Part shown: piece by piece, positions 1 to 6,329 of the stretch
Layout: each line of letters starts with the position of its first letter
How positions within the stretch are numbered: position 1 is the first letter of the stretch
From: AC-69 sp046728055
Lineage (GTDB): Bacteria > Actinomycetota > UBA4738 > HRBIN12
Direction: 5' to 3'
DNA: 8,866 nt
Assembly: GCA_046728055.1 (NCBI GenBank)
Contig: JBKPDU010000022.1
Coordinates: 1-8,866, forward strand
Made by a program: the position numbers and the translations under genes
The notes under the pieces: model-generated
The model's database searches: none
Told to the model about the DNA's origin: nothing
What the model saw: the letters and a program-made list of their open reading frames with translations, nothing else

Positions 1-96
1 CGATTGCTTCCGGCAGCGGTTCGTGCCCTCGTCGAGGGTCGGATCAAGGTCGAGGGACGAACGGTGCACGTACTCGGGGAGCCAGGCCTTGGGTGA
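1..96 (+). CDS. purN: Phosphoribosylglycinamide formyltransferase, C-terminal end (partial)
   Basis: The 5' part lies off the left edge. Frame 1 is open from base 1 to a TGA at 94-96 and encodes 31 residues that begin RLLPAAVRALVEGRIKVEGR. This matches the usual end of GAR transformylase, where a helix carrying 'LLP.AV..L..G' is followed by a short 'G+..' strand. The enzyme transfers a formyl group from 10-formyl-THF to glycinamide ribonucleotide, the third step of purine synthesis, in the cytoplasm. The stop overlaps the proposed TTG start of purH by 8 bases, and purN-purH is a very common gene pair, which supports the call. No catalytic residues are in view, so the identification rests on the C-terminal pattern and the neighbour. 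Confidence 0.78.
   Translation, partial: RLLPAAVRALVEGRIKVEGRTVHVLGEPGLG
76..81 (+). promoter_or_regulatory. Ribosome binding site that sets the purH start
   Basis: GGGGAG lies 7 bases before the TTG at 89-91, inside the end of purN. No comparable site stands at the right distance before the upstream in-frame ATG at 23. The residues between 23 and 89 also do not resemble the start of PurH, so the TTG is preferred. Confidence 0.6.
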
Positions 97-1624
97 GGTT
101 CGGCCGGTCCGACGGGCACTGCTCGCGGTCCACGACAAGACAGGCGTCGTCACGCTCGCGAGGGAGTTGGCGGACCAGGGTGTGGCGCTCGTGTCGTCCG
201 GCGGGACCGCACAGGCCCTGCGGGACGCGGGAATCTCGGTCATCTCCGTCGAGGAAGTGACCGGATCCCCCGAGATGTTCGGCGGTCGGGTAAAGACGCT
301 GCACCCGAAGATCCACGGCGGGATCCTTGCGGACCAGCGGAAGTCCGAGCACATGGAGGAGTTGAAGGCCCAGGCGATCGAGCCCTTCGACCTCGTCGTG
401 GTGAACCTGTATCCGTTCCGGGAAACGGTCGCGGCAGGATCGCCGGTGGACGAGGTCATCGAGAAGATCGACATCGGCGGGCCGGCCATGGTGCGAGCTG
501 CGGCGAAGAACTTCGAGTCGGTGGGCGTCGTGGTGTCGCCCGAACGATATCCGCGGGTCATCGAAGAGCTGCGTCGGGAGGGCGGCCTGACCCGCGAGAC
601 ACGATGGGAGCTCGCCGCCGAGGCGTTCACGCACACCGCGGCGTACGACGCGGCGGTGGCCGGGTGGTTCGCGGCCCGAGAGGAAGCCTTGCCGAGCTTC
701 GTCGGCCTTTCGCTCCGCAAGGTCGAGGACCTTCGGTACGGCGAGAATCCCCATCAGCGCGGGGCTCTGTACGAGACGATCGCTGGTCCAGGTCCGCTGG
801 CGGGTGCCCGCGTCCTGCTCGAGGGCAAGGACATGTCGTTCAACAACTGGCTCGACGTGCAGGCCGGGCACTCGCTCGCGACCGCGCTTCCGCGCCCGGC
901 GGCGGTGATCGTGAAGCACAACAACCCGAGCGGTGCCGCTGTGTCCACGACGTTGGCGAAGGCGTACGAGCGGGCCTTCGAGTGCGACATGGTGTCCGCG
1001 TTCGGCGGCATCGTGGCCTTCAACCAGGAGGTTGGGGAGGACGCCGCGAGCGCCATGGCCGAAGTGTTCACCGAGGTGGTCGTGGCTCCCGGGTTCACGG
1101 ACGACGCGCTCGACGCGTTCGGCGGTCGGAAGAACCTCCGCGTCGTGCAGGTGCCCGAGCCGACCGGCGGGCTCGACATCCGGCCGCTTCCCGGAGGCGC
1201 GCTCGTCCAGGACCGTGACGTCGCAAACGAGACCCGGGACCGGATGGAGGTCGTCTCCGCCCGGGAGCCGAGCGAGGACGAGTGGCGAGACCTCGGCATC
1301 GCCTGGGTCGTTTCGGCGCACGTGAAATCGAACGCCATCGTGTGCGCCAAGGACGGGGCGACCGTCGGGATCGGCGCCGGTCAGATGTCGAGGGTCGATG
1401 CCGCGTGGATCGCCGTCCGAAAGGCCGGGGACCGGGCCAAGGGTGCGGCGATGGCAAGCGACGCGTTCTTCGCTTTCCCCGACGCTCTCGAGGTCGCCGG
1501 TGAGGCCGGGGTGACTTCGGTGATCCATCCCGGAGGGTCGGTGCGGGACGAGGACGTGCTTGCGGCGGCGGAGGCGCGTGGCATGGCCGTCGTCGTCACC
1601 GGCCGTCGCCACTTCCGGCACTGA
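89..1624 (+). CDS. purH: Bifunctional AICAR transformylase / IMP cyclohydrolase
   Basis: This enzyme carries out the last two steps of IMP synthesis: formylation of AICAR with 10-formyl-THF, then ring closure to IMP. From the TTG at 89 the product is 511 residues, a normal PurH length (about 510-530). The N-terminal MGS-like cyclohydrolase domain (about 1-195) shows SSGGTAQAL, K69 in VKTLHPKIHGG, Y108 in NLYPF, D128 in IDIGGPAMVRAA and K140. These match the known cyclohydrolase Lys/Tyr/Asp/Lys set. The transformylase domain shows RYGENPHQ (216-223), the catalytic Lys-His pair K276-H277 in KHNNPSG, IGAGQMSRVDA, SDAFFAFPD and HPGGSVRDEDV. The family usually has KHxNPCG, so Ser for Cys is a mild variant. 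An ATG at 23 would add 22 residues without family resemblance, deep inside purN. The 8-base overlap with purN implies co-transcription and translational coupling. Confidence 0.97.
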   Translation: MGEVRPVRRALLAVHDKTGVVTLARELADQGVALVSSGGTAQALRDAGISVISVEEVTGSPEMFGGRVKTLHPKIHGGILADQRKSEHMEELKAQAIEPFDLVVVNLYPFRETVAAGSPVDEVIEKIDIGGPAMVRAAAKNFESVGVVVSPERYPRVIEELRREGGLTRETRWELAAEAFTHTAAYDAAVAGWFAAREEALPSFVGLSLRKVEDLRYGENPHQRGALYETIAGPGPLAGARVLLEGKDMSFNNWLDVQAGHSLATALPRPAAVIVKHNNPSGAAVSTTLAKAYERAFECDMVSAFGGIVAFNQEVGEDAASAMAEVFTEVVVAPGFTDDALDAFGGRKNLRVVQVPEPTGGLDIRPLPGGALVQDRDVANETRDRMEVVSAREPSEDEWRDLGIAWVVSAHVKSNAIVCAKDGATVGIGAGQMSRVDAAWIAVRKAGDRAKGAAMASDAFFAFPDALEVAGEAGVTSVIHPGGSVRDEDVLAAAEARGMAVVVTGRRHFRH

Positions 1625-1664
1625 TCGCGCGGGGCTCCACATCTCGCTCCGTGAGGGTCCCCAG

Positions 1665-1670
1665 TAGGAT
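1665..1670 (+). promoter_or_regulatory. Putative -10 box for a leaderless folD transcript
   Basis: TAGGAT fits the TANNNT -10 pattern of actinobacterial promoters. Its last base is 7 bases before the GTG at 1678, so transcription would begin at or next to the start codon. No convincing TTGAC-like -35 lies 17-18 bases upstream. The same hexamer, spacing and GTG recur at 7370-7385. The AGTAGGA stretch could instead be read as a ribosome binding site for the GTG, so the two readings compete. Confidence 0.5.
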
Positions 1671-1677
1671 GCCCGCC

Positions 1678-2544
1678 GTGACGGCATCGATCATCGACGG
1701 CAGGGCCATCGCCGGCCAGATCCGGTCCGAGGTCGCGCAACGGGTCATGGCCCTCGTGGACGACGGCGTGCAGCCGGGCTTGGCCGCGGTGCTTGTGGGC
1801 GAGGACGAGGCCTCCCACATCTACGTCGCCACCAAGCAGAAGGCCTGTGCGGACGTGGGGATCCGTTCCGAGCAGGTCAACCTCCCGGCCTTCGTGACCG
1901 AAGGGGAGCTGCTCGCCGCGATCCGACGGCTGAACCGAGACCCCCAGATCCACGGGGTGATCGTTCAGCTCCCCCTTCCCCGCCACATCTCCGAGCTCCG
2001 CTCCCAGTCGACGATCCATCCGTCCAAGGATGTCGACGGGCTCCATCCCATGAACGTGGGGCTCATGGTTCGGGGGGAGCCGGCCTTCCCGCCGGCGACC
2101 CCGTACGGGATCGTCGAGCTCCTGCTCCGCTCCGGCGTTCAGCTCGACGGCGCCGAGGTCGTGGTCGTGGGGTACGGGGGACTGGTGGGAGCGCCGCTGT
2201 CGATCATGTTGGCGCAGGACTCCATCCGGGGAAACGCCACCGTCACGATCAGCCATGTGCGGACCCGCAACCTGGCAAACCACACGCGGCGGGCGGACAT
2301 CCTCGTCGCGGCGGCCGGGGTACCGGGACTGATCACCGCCGACATGGTGAAGCCGGGCGCCGTCGTGATCGACGTGGGGGTCCATCGAACCGATGACGGG
2401 CTGGTGGGCGACGTTCGGTTCGACGAGGTCAGAGAGGTGGCGGGGATGATCACGCCGGTACCCGGCGGGGTGGGTCCGATGACCGTCGCCATGCTCCTCG
2501 TCAACACGGTGACCGCCGCCGAGCTCCTGACCCAGAAGCGTTGA
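1678..2544 (+). CDS. folD: Methylene-THF dehydrogenase / methenyl-THF cyclohydrolase
   Basis: FolD interconverts 5,10-methylene-THF, 5,10-methenyl-THF and 10-formyl-THF, linking PurN/PurH to the metF product downstream. From the GTG at 1678 the product is 288 residues, beginning with the family-typical pattern (T)ASIIDGRAIA. Upstream in-frame starts at 1651 (GTG) and 1669 (ATG) would add non-homologous residues. Catalytic residues are all present: Y49 and K53 in YVATKQKAC, Q97 in VQLPLP and D120 in KDVDGLHP, equivalent to E. coli Y50, K54, Q98 and D121. The Rossmann part (about 140-270) ends with TPVPGGVGPMTVAML. The cofactor loop is unusual: the common GRSxxVG is GYGGLVG (165-171), and the common CHSRT is SHVRT (192-196). 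This suggests weak NADP preference. The gene overlaps metF by 3 to 4 bases. Confidence 0.96.
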   Translation: MTASIIDGRAIAGQIRSEVAQRVMALVDDGVQPGLAAVLVGEDEASHIYVATKQKACADVGIRSEQVNLPAFVTEGELLAAIRRLNRDPQIHGVIVQLPLPRHISELRSQSTIHPSKDVDGLHPMNVGLMVRGEPAFPPATPYGIVELLLRSGVQLDGAEVVVVGYGGLVGAPLSIMLAQDSIRGNATVTISHVRTRNLANHTRRADILVAAAGVPGLITADMVKPGAVVIDVGVHRTDDGLVGDVRFDEVREVAGMITPVPGGVGPMTVAMLLVNTVTAAELLTQKR

Positions 2545-3461
2545 GCCAGACGCCGAGTCACCTGGGGCGGATCCTGGGGGTGGGTCGGTTCTGCGTGACG
2601 GCCGAGGTCGTACCGCCGCGCTCCGCGGATGCGACGCCCGTCACCGCGCAGGCACGGGAGCTCGTCGGGTACGCCGACGCCGTCAACGTCACCGACAATC
2701 CGGCGTCGGCCGCCCACATGGCGCCGCTGGCCGGTGTGGCGATGGTGGCCGATGCGGGCCTGGAGCCGATCCTCCAACTCACGTGCCGGGATCGAAACCG
2801 ACTGGCCCTGACGGCCGACCTCCTCGGGGGGTGGGCCCTGGGCGCCCGGGCAGTCCTGTGCCTGTCGGGTGACCCGGTGGCTCGGGGCGACCATCCCGAC
2901 GCCAAGGAGGTCTACGACCTCACGATCCTCGACCTCGTTCGCCTGGCCGCCGGGCTCCGCGACGAGGGTCGGCTGCTTTCCGACGCCACCATCGAGGGTC
3001 CGCCCCGGTACCTGATCGGGGTGGCCGACCTGCCGCTGGCCGAGGGCTACGACCCCGCCCGGCTGGAGGCGAAGATCGACGCCGGGGCCGACTTCGTACA
3101 GACCCAGATCGTCTACGACGTCGAAGCGTTCGTCACCTGGGCGGATGCGGCGAGGTCCCGCGGCGTGTTCGAGCGGGTTGCCGTCATCGCCGGGATCGCC
3201 CCTCTTCGAAGTACCAGACAGGCTCGGGTGGTGGCGTCGCTGCCTGGCGTGAGCGTACCGCCACCCGTCCTCCGCTCGCTGGCGGACGCCGGCCCCGATG
3301 CGGAGGTGGAGGGCACCCGCCTGGCCATCGGCATCGTGACCGGGATCAAGGAGATCCCTGGAATCGCTGGTGTTCACGTCATGGGCCTGGGACAGGAGGC
3401 GGCGGTCCGCCGGGTGGTCGAGGGGGCCGGACTGCTCCCACGCCCGGTCGCCGCCGCCTAG
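2541..3461 (+). CDS. metF: Methylenetetrahydrofolate reductase, short acetogen-like type
   Basis: The product (306 residues) is predicted to be a flavin TIM barrel that reduces 5,10-methylene-THF to 5-methyl-THF, for methionine synthesis or a C1 branch. Family marks in order are E22 in TAEVVPPRS, the folate/flavin stretch LTCRDRNRLALTADLLG (80-96), D111 in CLSGDP followed by GDHPDAKEVYDL, Q189 in FVQTQIVYD, and AGIAPLRS. E22, D111 and Q189 correspond to E. coli MetF E28, D120 and Q183. The 'GDHP.AK.VYDL' block resembles acetogen and Chloroflexota MetF more than enterobacterial MetF. No metV partner or zinc-binding MetV-like domain is visible here. The start is the TTG at 2541, which overlaps the folD stop as TTGA. 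Residues L8 to F17 already look homologous, which argues against the in-frame GTG at 2580. The ribosome binding site is weak, consistent with coupling to folD. The electron donor cannot be read from the sequence. Confidence 0.88.
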   Translation: MSQTPSHLGRILGVGRFCVTAEVVPPRSADATPVTAQARELVGYADAVNVTDNPASAAHMAPLAGVAMVADAGLEPILQLTCRDRNRLALTADLLGGWALGARAVLCLSGDPVARGDHPDAKEVYDLTILDLVRLAAGLRDEGRLLSDATIEGPPRYLIGVADLPLAEGYDPARLEAKIDAGADFVQTQIVYDVEAFVTWADAARSRGVFERVAVIAGIAPLRSTRQARVVASLPGVSVPPPVLRSLADAGPDAEVEGTRLAIGIVTGIKEIPGIAGVHVMGLGQEAAVRRVVEGAGLLPRPVAAA

Positions 3462-3464
3462 ACT
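3459..3464 (+). promoter_or_regulatory. Possible -10 box before the DUF4234 gene
   Basis: TAGACT fits TANNNT and overlaps the metF stop. A transcript from about 3471 would give a leader of about 29 bases that contains the ribosome binding site GGGGAGG (3484-3490), 9 bases before the ATG at 3500. No clear -35 is seen. Read-through from metF is equally possible. Confidence 0.3.
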
Positions 3465-3499
3465 CCATCGGGAGCAGACGAGAGGGGAGGCGCCGCCGA

Positions 3500-3943
3500 A
3501 TGGCCGAGACCGTCATGATCGAGGGGAAGCCCTACCTGAAACGCAACCCGCTCGGCGTGCTGGGGCTGACGTTCATCACGCTGGGGATCTACGGGCTCTA
3601 CTGGTACTACAAGATCAACGAGGAGATCCGAACGTTCACCAAGGACGACTCGATCAGCCCGGTGCGGTCGCTCATGGCGGTCCTCTTCGGGTGGATCATC
3701 ATCGTGCCCCCGTTCATCGCGGTATGGAACACGGCGAATCACGTGATGAAGATGGAGGAGCAGGTCGGTGTGCAGAACCAGATCTCGCCTGCGTTGGCGG
3801 TCGTGCTGCTCCTCGTGATCGCGATCGCGCTCGGCATCTACGTGCAGGAGCACCTGAACCGGGTTTGGGACAAGACTTCGGGTCAGCAGGCGCGGGTCGC
3901 GCCCCCAATGCCGCCTCCGACACCGGCCGTCCCTCCTGGATGA
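3500..3943 (+). CDS. DUF4234 family small membrane protein
   Basis: The product is a 147-residue membrane protein of unknown function. Residues 12-40 carry the DUF4234 signature: a polar N-terminus, then KRNPLGVLGLTFITLGIY and GLYWYYKINEEI, a hydrophobic stretch rich in aromatic residues. I see three likely membrane segments, at about 17-38, 57-77 and 95-116. A C-terminal tail of about 25 residues ends in a proline-rich run (APPMPPPTPAVPPG) and is probably disordered. There is no signal peptide and no catalytic motif. A strong ribosome binding site (GGGGAGG) precedes the ATG. The gene lies 38 bases after metF and ends only 12 bases from the convergent citrate synthase stop. Its context gives no clear role, and it may simply lie between two metabolic modules. 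Confidence 0.82.
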   Translation: MAETVMIEGKPYLKRNPLGVLGLTFITLGIYGLYWYYKINEEIRTFTKDDSISPVRSLMAVLFGWIIIVPPFIAVWNTANHVMKMEEQVGVQNQISPALAVVLLLVIAIALGIYVQEHLNRVWDKTSGQQARVAPPMPPPTPAVPPG

Positions 3944-3955
3944 TCGCTCTCGGTC

Positions 3956-5074
3956 TCAGTCGCGCCGATCGATGGGGACGTAGACCTGATCGCGGGGTCC
4001 GATGTACTCGGACTCGGGGCGGATCAGGCGGTTGTCCGCGTACTGCTCGCGGACGTGAGCGGTCCATCCGACCATGCGGGCCAGGGCGAACACCGGCGTC
4101 ATGAGGTCGGTGGGGACGCCGAGGTAGCGGTAGACGCTGGCAGCGAAGAAGTCCACGTTCGCGTGGAGCCCCTTCTCCTCACCCACGACGCGCTCGATCT
4201 CGGCCGAGATGTCGAACCAGCGGCTGTCGCCCTTTCGCTCGCCGAGCTCCCGGGAGAGCCGGCGAAGGTGGGTGGCCCGCGGGTCCTCGGTCTTGTACAC
4301 GCGGTGCCCGAACCCCATGATCCGCTCGTGCCGGGCGAGCTTCTCCTTGATGTACCTCTCGGCGTTCGCCGGGTCGCCCACCTCCTCCAGCATCTTCATG
4401 GCCTCCTCGTTGGCGGCGCCGTGGAGCGGCCCCTTGAGGGCGGCGATGGCCCCGGTGATCGCGGAGAACATGTCGGACAGGGTCGAGGCGATCACCCGGG
4501 CGGTGAACGTGGAGGCATTCATGGTGTGGTCCGCGTAAAGGATGAGCGTGGTGTCCAGGGCTCCGGCGTCGGGCTGGTCAGGTTCGTCGCCGGAGAGCAT
4601 GTACAGGAGGTTCGCCGCGTGCGGGAGCTTGGGATGCGGGGGCACGACCACCTCACCGGTTCGCATCCTGTGGTACATGGCGAGCAGCGTCGGAGTCTTT
4701 GCGATCAGGCGAAGCGCCTTGCGCTCGTTCGCCTCGGCGGACATGTCCCACCCATCGGGGTCGTACGCCGACGCGGCCGAGACGCCGGTCCGAAGCATCG
4801 ACATGGGCGAGGTCTGCTCGGCCAGGGTGGGCATCAATCCCTCGAGGAACGGCGAAACCTCTCGCTCAGCGATCAGTCGTTCGGAGAGATCGTCGAGCTC
4901 GGGCTCGGTGGGGAGCCGGAGGGTGTGCAGAAGATAGGTGACCTCCTCGAAGGTGGAGTTGGTGGCAAGATCGTGGATGTCGTAGCCCACGTACCACAGC
5001 CGGCCCTGTTTGCCGTCGACGTCGGACAGCCTGGTGGACGCGGCGATGACCTCTTCCAATCCCCTCTGTGACAC
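3956..5074 (-). CDS. gltA: Citrate synthase (short type)
   Basis: The enzyme condenses oxaloacetate with acetyl-CoA to citrate, the entry step of the TCA cycle. From the GTG at 5074 the product is 372 residues, the length of the simple dimeric form (Bacillus CitZ-like) without the extra N-terminal domain of E. coli GltA. The N-terminus SQRGLEEVIAASTRLSDVDG and GRLWYVGYDI are typical of the family. The catalytic triad is present: H218 in PLHGAANEEA, H257 in GFGHRVYK and D308 in NVDFF. H183 in ADHTMNAST is also conserved. PLHGAAN replaces the usual PLHGGAN. GGAGG at 5083-5087 (minus strand) is 8 bases before this GTG, while the ATG at 5089 has no well-spaced site. The frame stays open to 5407, but that extension overlaps icd on the other strand and is unlike the family. 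Methylcitrate synthase is a possible alternative. The adjacent icd and mdh favour citrate synthase. Confidence 0.93.
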   Translation of the reverse strand: MSQRGLEEVIAASTRLSDVDGKQGRLWYVGYDIHDLATNSTFEEVTYLLHTLRLPTEPELDDLSERLIAEREVSPFLEGLMPTLAEQTSPMSMLRTGVSAASAYDPDGWDMSAEANERKALRLIAKTPTLLAMYHRMRTGEVVVPPHPKLPHAANLLYMLSGDEPDQPDAGALDTTLILYADHTMNASTFTARVIASTLSDMFSAITGAIAALKGPLHGAANEEAMKMLEEVGDPANAERYIKEKLARHERIMGFGHRVYKTEDPRATHLRRLSRELGERKGDSRWFDISAEIERVVGEEKGLHANVDFFAASVYRYLGVPTDLMTPVFALARMVGWTAHVREQYADNRLIRPESEYIGPRDQVYVPIDRRD

Positions 5075-5122
5075 CCGCTCTGCCTCCATCCCTGAACGGA
5101 GGTTCCAACTCGCCTCTCCACA

Positions 5123-5128
5123 AGGGTA
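5123..5128 (-). promoter_or_regulatory. Possible -10 box for citrate synthase
   Basis: Read on the minus strand the hexamer is TACCCT, matching TANNNT. It would place the transcript start near 5116, about 40 bases before the GTG. The inverted repeat at 5133-5148 would sit just upstream of it. No good -35 is seen, so this is a weak call based on position and pattern only. Confidence 0.28.
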
Positions 5129-5132
5129 CCGC

Positions 5133-5148
5133 GCGGCATCCGTGCCGC
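5133..5148. promoter_or_regulatory. Perfect inverted repeat in the gltA-icd divergent region (operator candidate)
   Basis: GCGGCA and TGCCGC are perfect 6-base arms separated by TCCG. The repeat lies between two divergent genes of the same pathway, next to the possible citrate synthase -10 box. That is where a repressor or activator site would be expected. In GC-rich DNA such short repeats also arise by chance. Confidence 0.35.
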
Positions 5149-5171
5149 AGCCATCCCAAGCCGCGAGGACG

Positions 5172-5188
5172 CAGCGCCCGGTGCGCTG
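5172..5188. promoter_or_regulatory. Second inverted repeat, directly before the icd -10 candidate
   Basis: CAGCGC and GCGCTG are perfect 6-base arms around a 5-base centre (CCGGT). The repeat ends one base before the CAGAAT hexamer at 5190-5195. Its sequence differs from the repeat at 5133-5148, so the two need not bind the same protein. It could be an operator for icd-mdh or a chance palindrome. Confidence 0.33.
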
Positions 5189-5189
5189 A

Positions 5190-5195
5190 CAGAAT
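5190..5195 (+). promoter_or_regulatory. Possible -10 box for the icd-mdh operon
   Basis: CAGAAT is one mismatch from TANNNT. A start near 5202 would give a leader of about 40 bases. That leader includes the strong ribosome binding site AAGGAG (5231-5236), 6 bases before the icd ATG. No clear -35 is visible. Confidence 0.3.
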
Positions 5196-5242
5196 GGGTG
5201 CCGACCAGACTCCGGACGCCCCACACATCGAAGGAGCCGAGC

Positions 5243-6328
5243 ATGGCCACGTACCGCGTGACGCTCATCCCGGGAGACGGCGTCGGCCCCGAGCTGACGG
5301 AGGCCACCCGGCGGGTCCTGGAGGCGACGGGAGTGGGCTTCGACTGGGATGTCCAGGAGGCCGGCGCCGACGTGGTGGAGCAGTACGGCACACCCCTTCC
5401 CGACCACGTGCTGGCGTCGATCCGGAGGAACGGTGTGGCCATCAAAGGCCCCATCACCACCCCCGTGGGGAGCGGCTTTCGGAGCGTGAACGTTGCCCTT
5501 CGAAAGGAGCTTGACCTGTACGCATGCCTCAGGCCGTGCAAGTGGTACCGGGGCGTGCGATCCCGGTATGAGGACGTTGACGTCGTCATCGTCCGGGAGA
5601 ACACCGAGGACCTGTACGCAGGCATCGAGTTCGAGGAGGGCTCGTCAGGTGCGAAGGAGCTGATCGAGTTCATCGCCGAGACGAGCGGGAAGCGCATCCG
5701 CGACGACGCCGGCATCTCGATCAAGCCGATCTCGGCGTGGGGAACCGAGCGGATCGTCCGGTTCGCCTTCGACTACGCCCGGACCTATGGCCGCTCGAAG
5801 GTCACGGCCGTGCACAAGGCGAACATCATGAAGTTCACCGACGGGCTGTTCCTGGAGACCGCCCGGCGCGTGGCAGAGTCGCAAACTGACATCGGGTTCG
5901 AGGACCGGATCGTCGACAACCTCACGATGCAACTGGTCCAGCGCCCCGAGGAGTACGACGTCCTCGTCCTTCCGAACCTGTACGGCGACATCGTCTCGGA
6001 TCTGTGTGCCGGTCTGGTCGGCGGCCTGGGCGTGGCCCCGGGGGCGAACATCGGGGACGAGGCGGCGGTGTTCGAGGCGACCCACGGGAGCGCCCCGAAG
6101 TACAAGGGGATGAACAAGGTGAACCCCATGGCCATGATGCTGTCCGGCGTCCTGATGTTGCGGCATCTGGGAGAGACCGAGGCCGCGGACCTCATGGAGT
6201 CGGCGATCGCCGCCGTGATCGCCGAAGGCACGTCGGTCACCTATGACATGAAGCGCACCAGAGACGACCCCACCGCGGTCGGCACGTCCCAGGTCGGCGA
6301 CGCGGTCATCGAGAAGCTTCAGGCCTGA
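5243..6328 (+). CDS. icd: Isocitrate dehydrogenase, predicted NADP-dependent
   Basis: The enzyme oxidatively decarboxylates isocitrate to 2-oxoglutarate. The product is 361 residues, near the length of compact NAD-IDH and IDH3-type enzymes and shorter than E. coli Icd (416). It begins ATYRVTLIPGDGVGPE. The substrate site has S81, N83 and R87 in GFRSVNVALR, then R97 in LRP, RENTEDLYAGIEF, HKANIMKFTDGLF and PNLYGDIVSDLCAGLVGG. The isocitrate-type Ser/Asn pair argues against isopropylmalate dehydrogenase. The cofactor pocket shows K286, Y287 and V293 in APKYKGMNKV, then Y334 and R338 in YDMKR. These match E. coli K344, Y345, V351, Y391 and R395, the residues that fix NADP. The start is the ATG with AAGGAG 6 bases upstream. 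An in-frame ATG at 5198 adds 15 unrelated residues. The mdh start follows its stop after one base, so the two are surely co-transcribed. Confidence 0.93.
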   Translation: MATYRVTLIPGDGVGPELTEATRRVLEATGVGFDWDVQEAGADVVEQYGTPLPDHVLASIRRNGVAIKGPITTPVGSGFRSVNVALRKELDLYACLRPCKWYRGVRSRYEDVDVVIVRENTEDLYAGIEFEEGSSGAKELIEFIAETSGKRIRDDAGISIKPISAWGTERIVRFAFDYARTYGRSKVTAVHKANIMKFTDGLFLETARRVAESQTDIGFEDRIVDNLTMQLVQRPEEYDVLVLPNLYGDIVSDLCAGLVGGLGVAPGANIGDEAAVFEATHGSAPKYKGMNKVNPMAMMLSGVLMLRHLGETEAADLMESAIAAVIAEGTSVTYDMKRTRDDPTAVGTSQVGDAVIEKLQA

Positions 6329-6329
6329 C

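Noticed and set aside
23..88. ATG at 23 as the purH start
   Set aside because: It would lie deep inside purN, adds residues with no PurH resemblance and lacks a good ribosome binding site. The TTG at 89 has GGGGAG at 7 bases.
44..1687. 547-residue open frame on the minus strand opposite purH
   Set aside because: The plus strand carries a full PurH with all catalytic motifs. The antisense translation is rich in Arg, His, Gly and Pro without any recognisable domain. Such long mirror frames are normal in GC-rich DNA.
2139..3377. 412-residue minus-strand frame opposite folD/metF
   Set aside because: It covers two real plus-strand genes with intact catalytic motifs, and its translation shows no domain.
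4055..5071. 338-residue open frame on the plus strand opposite citrate synthase
   Set aside because: It is the mirror of a well-supported citrate synthase. Its translation is a biased Gly/Val/Arg/His sequence with no domain.
5133..5188. CRISPR-like or repeat array in the gltA-icd gap
   Set aside because: There are only two short inverted repeats of different sequence. No direct repeat unit recurs with regular spacing.
5090..5407. N-terminal extension of citrate synthase (open frame to 5407)
   Set aside because: The added 106 residues are Arg/Cys-rich, overlap the icd coding region on the other strand and do not resemble the family. A well-spaced GGAGG supports the GTG at 5074.
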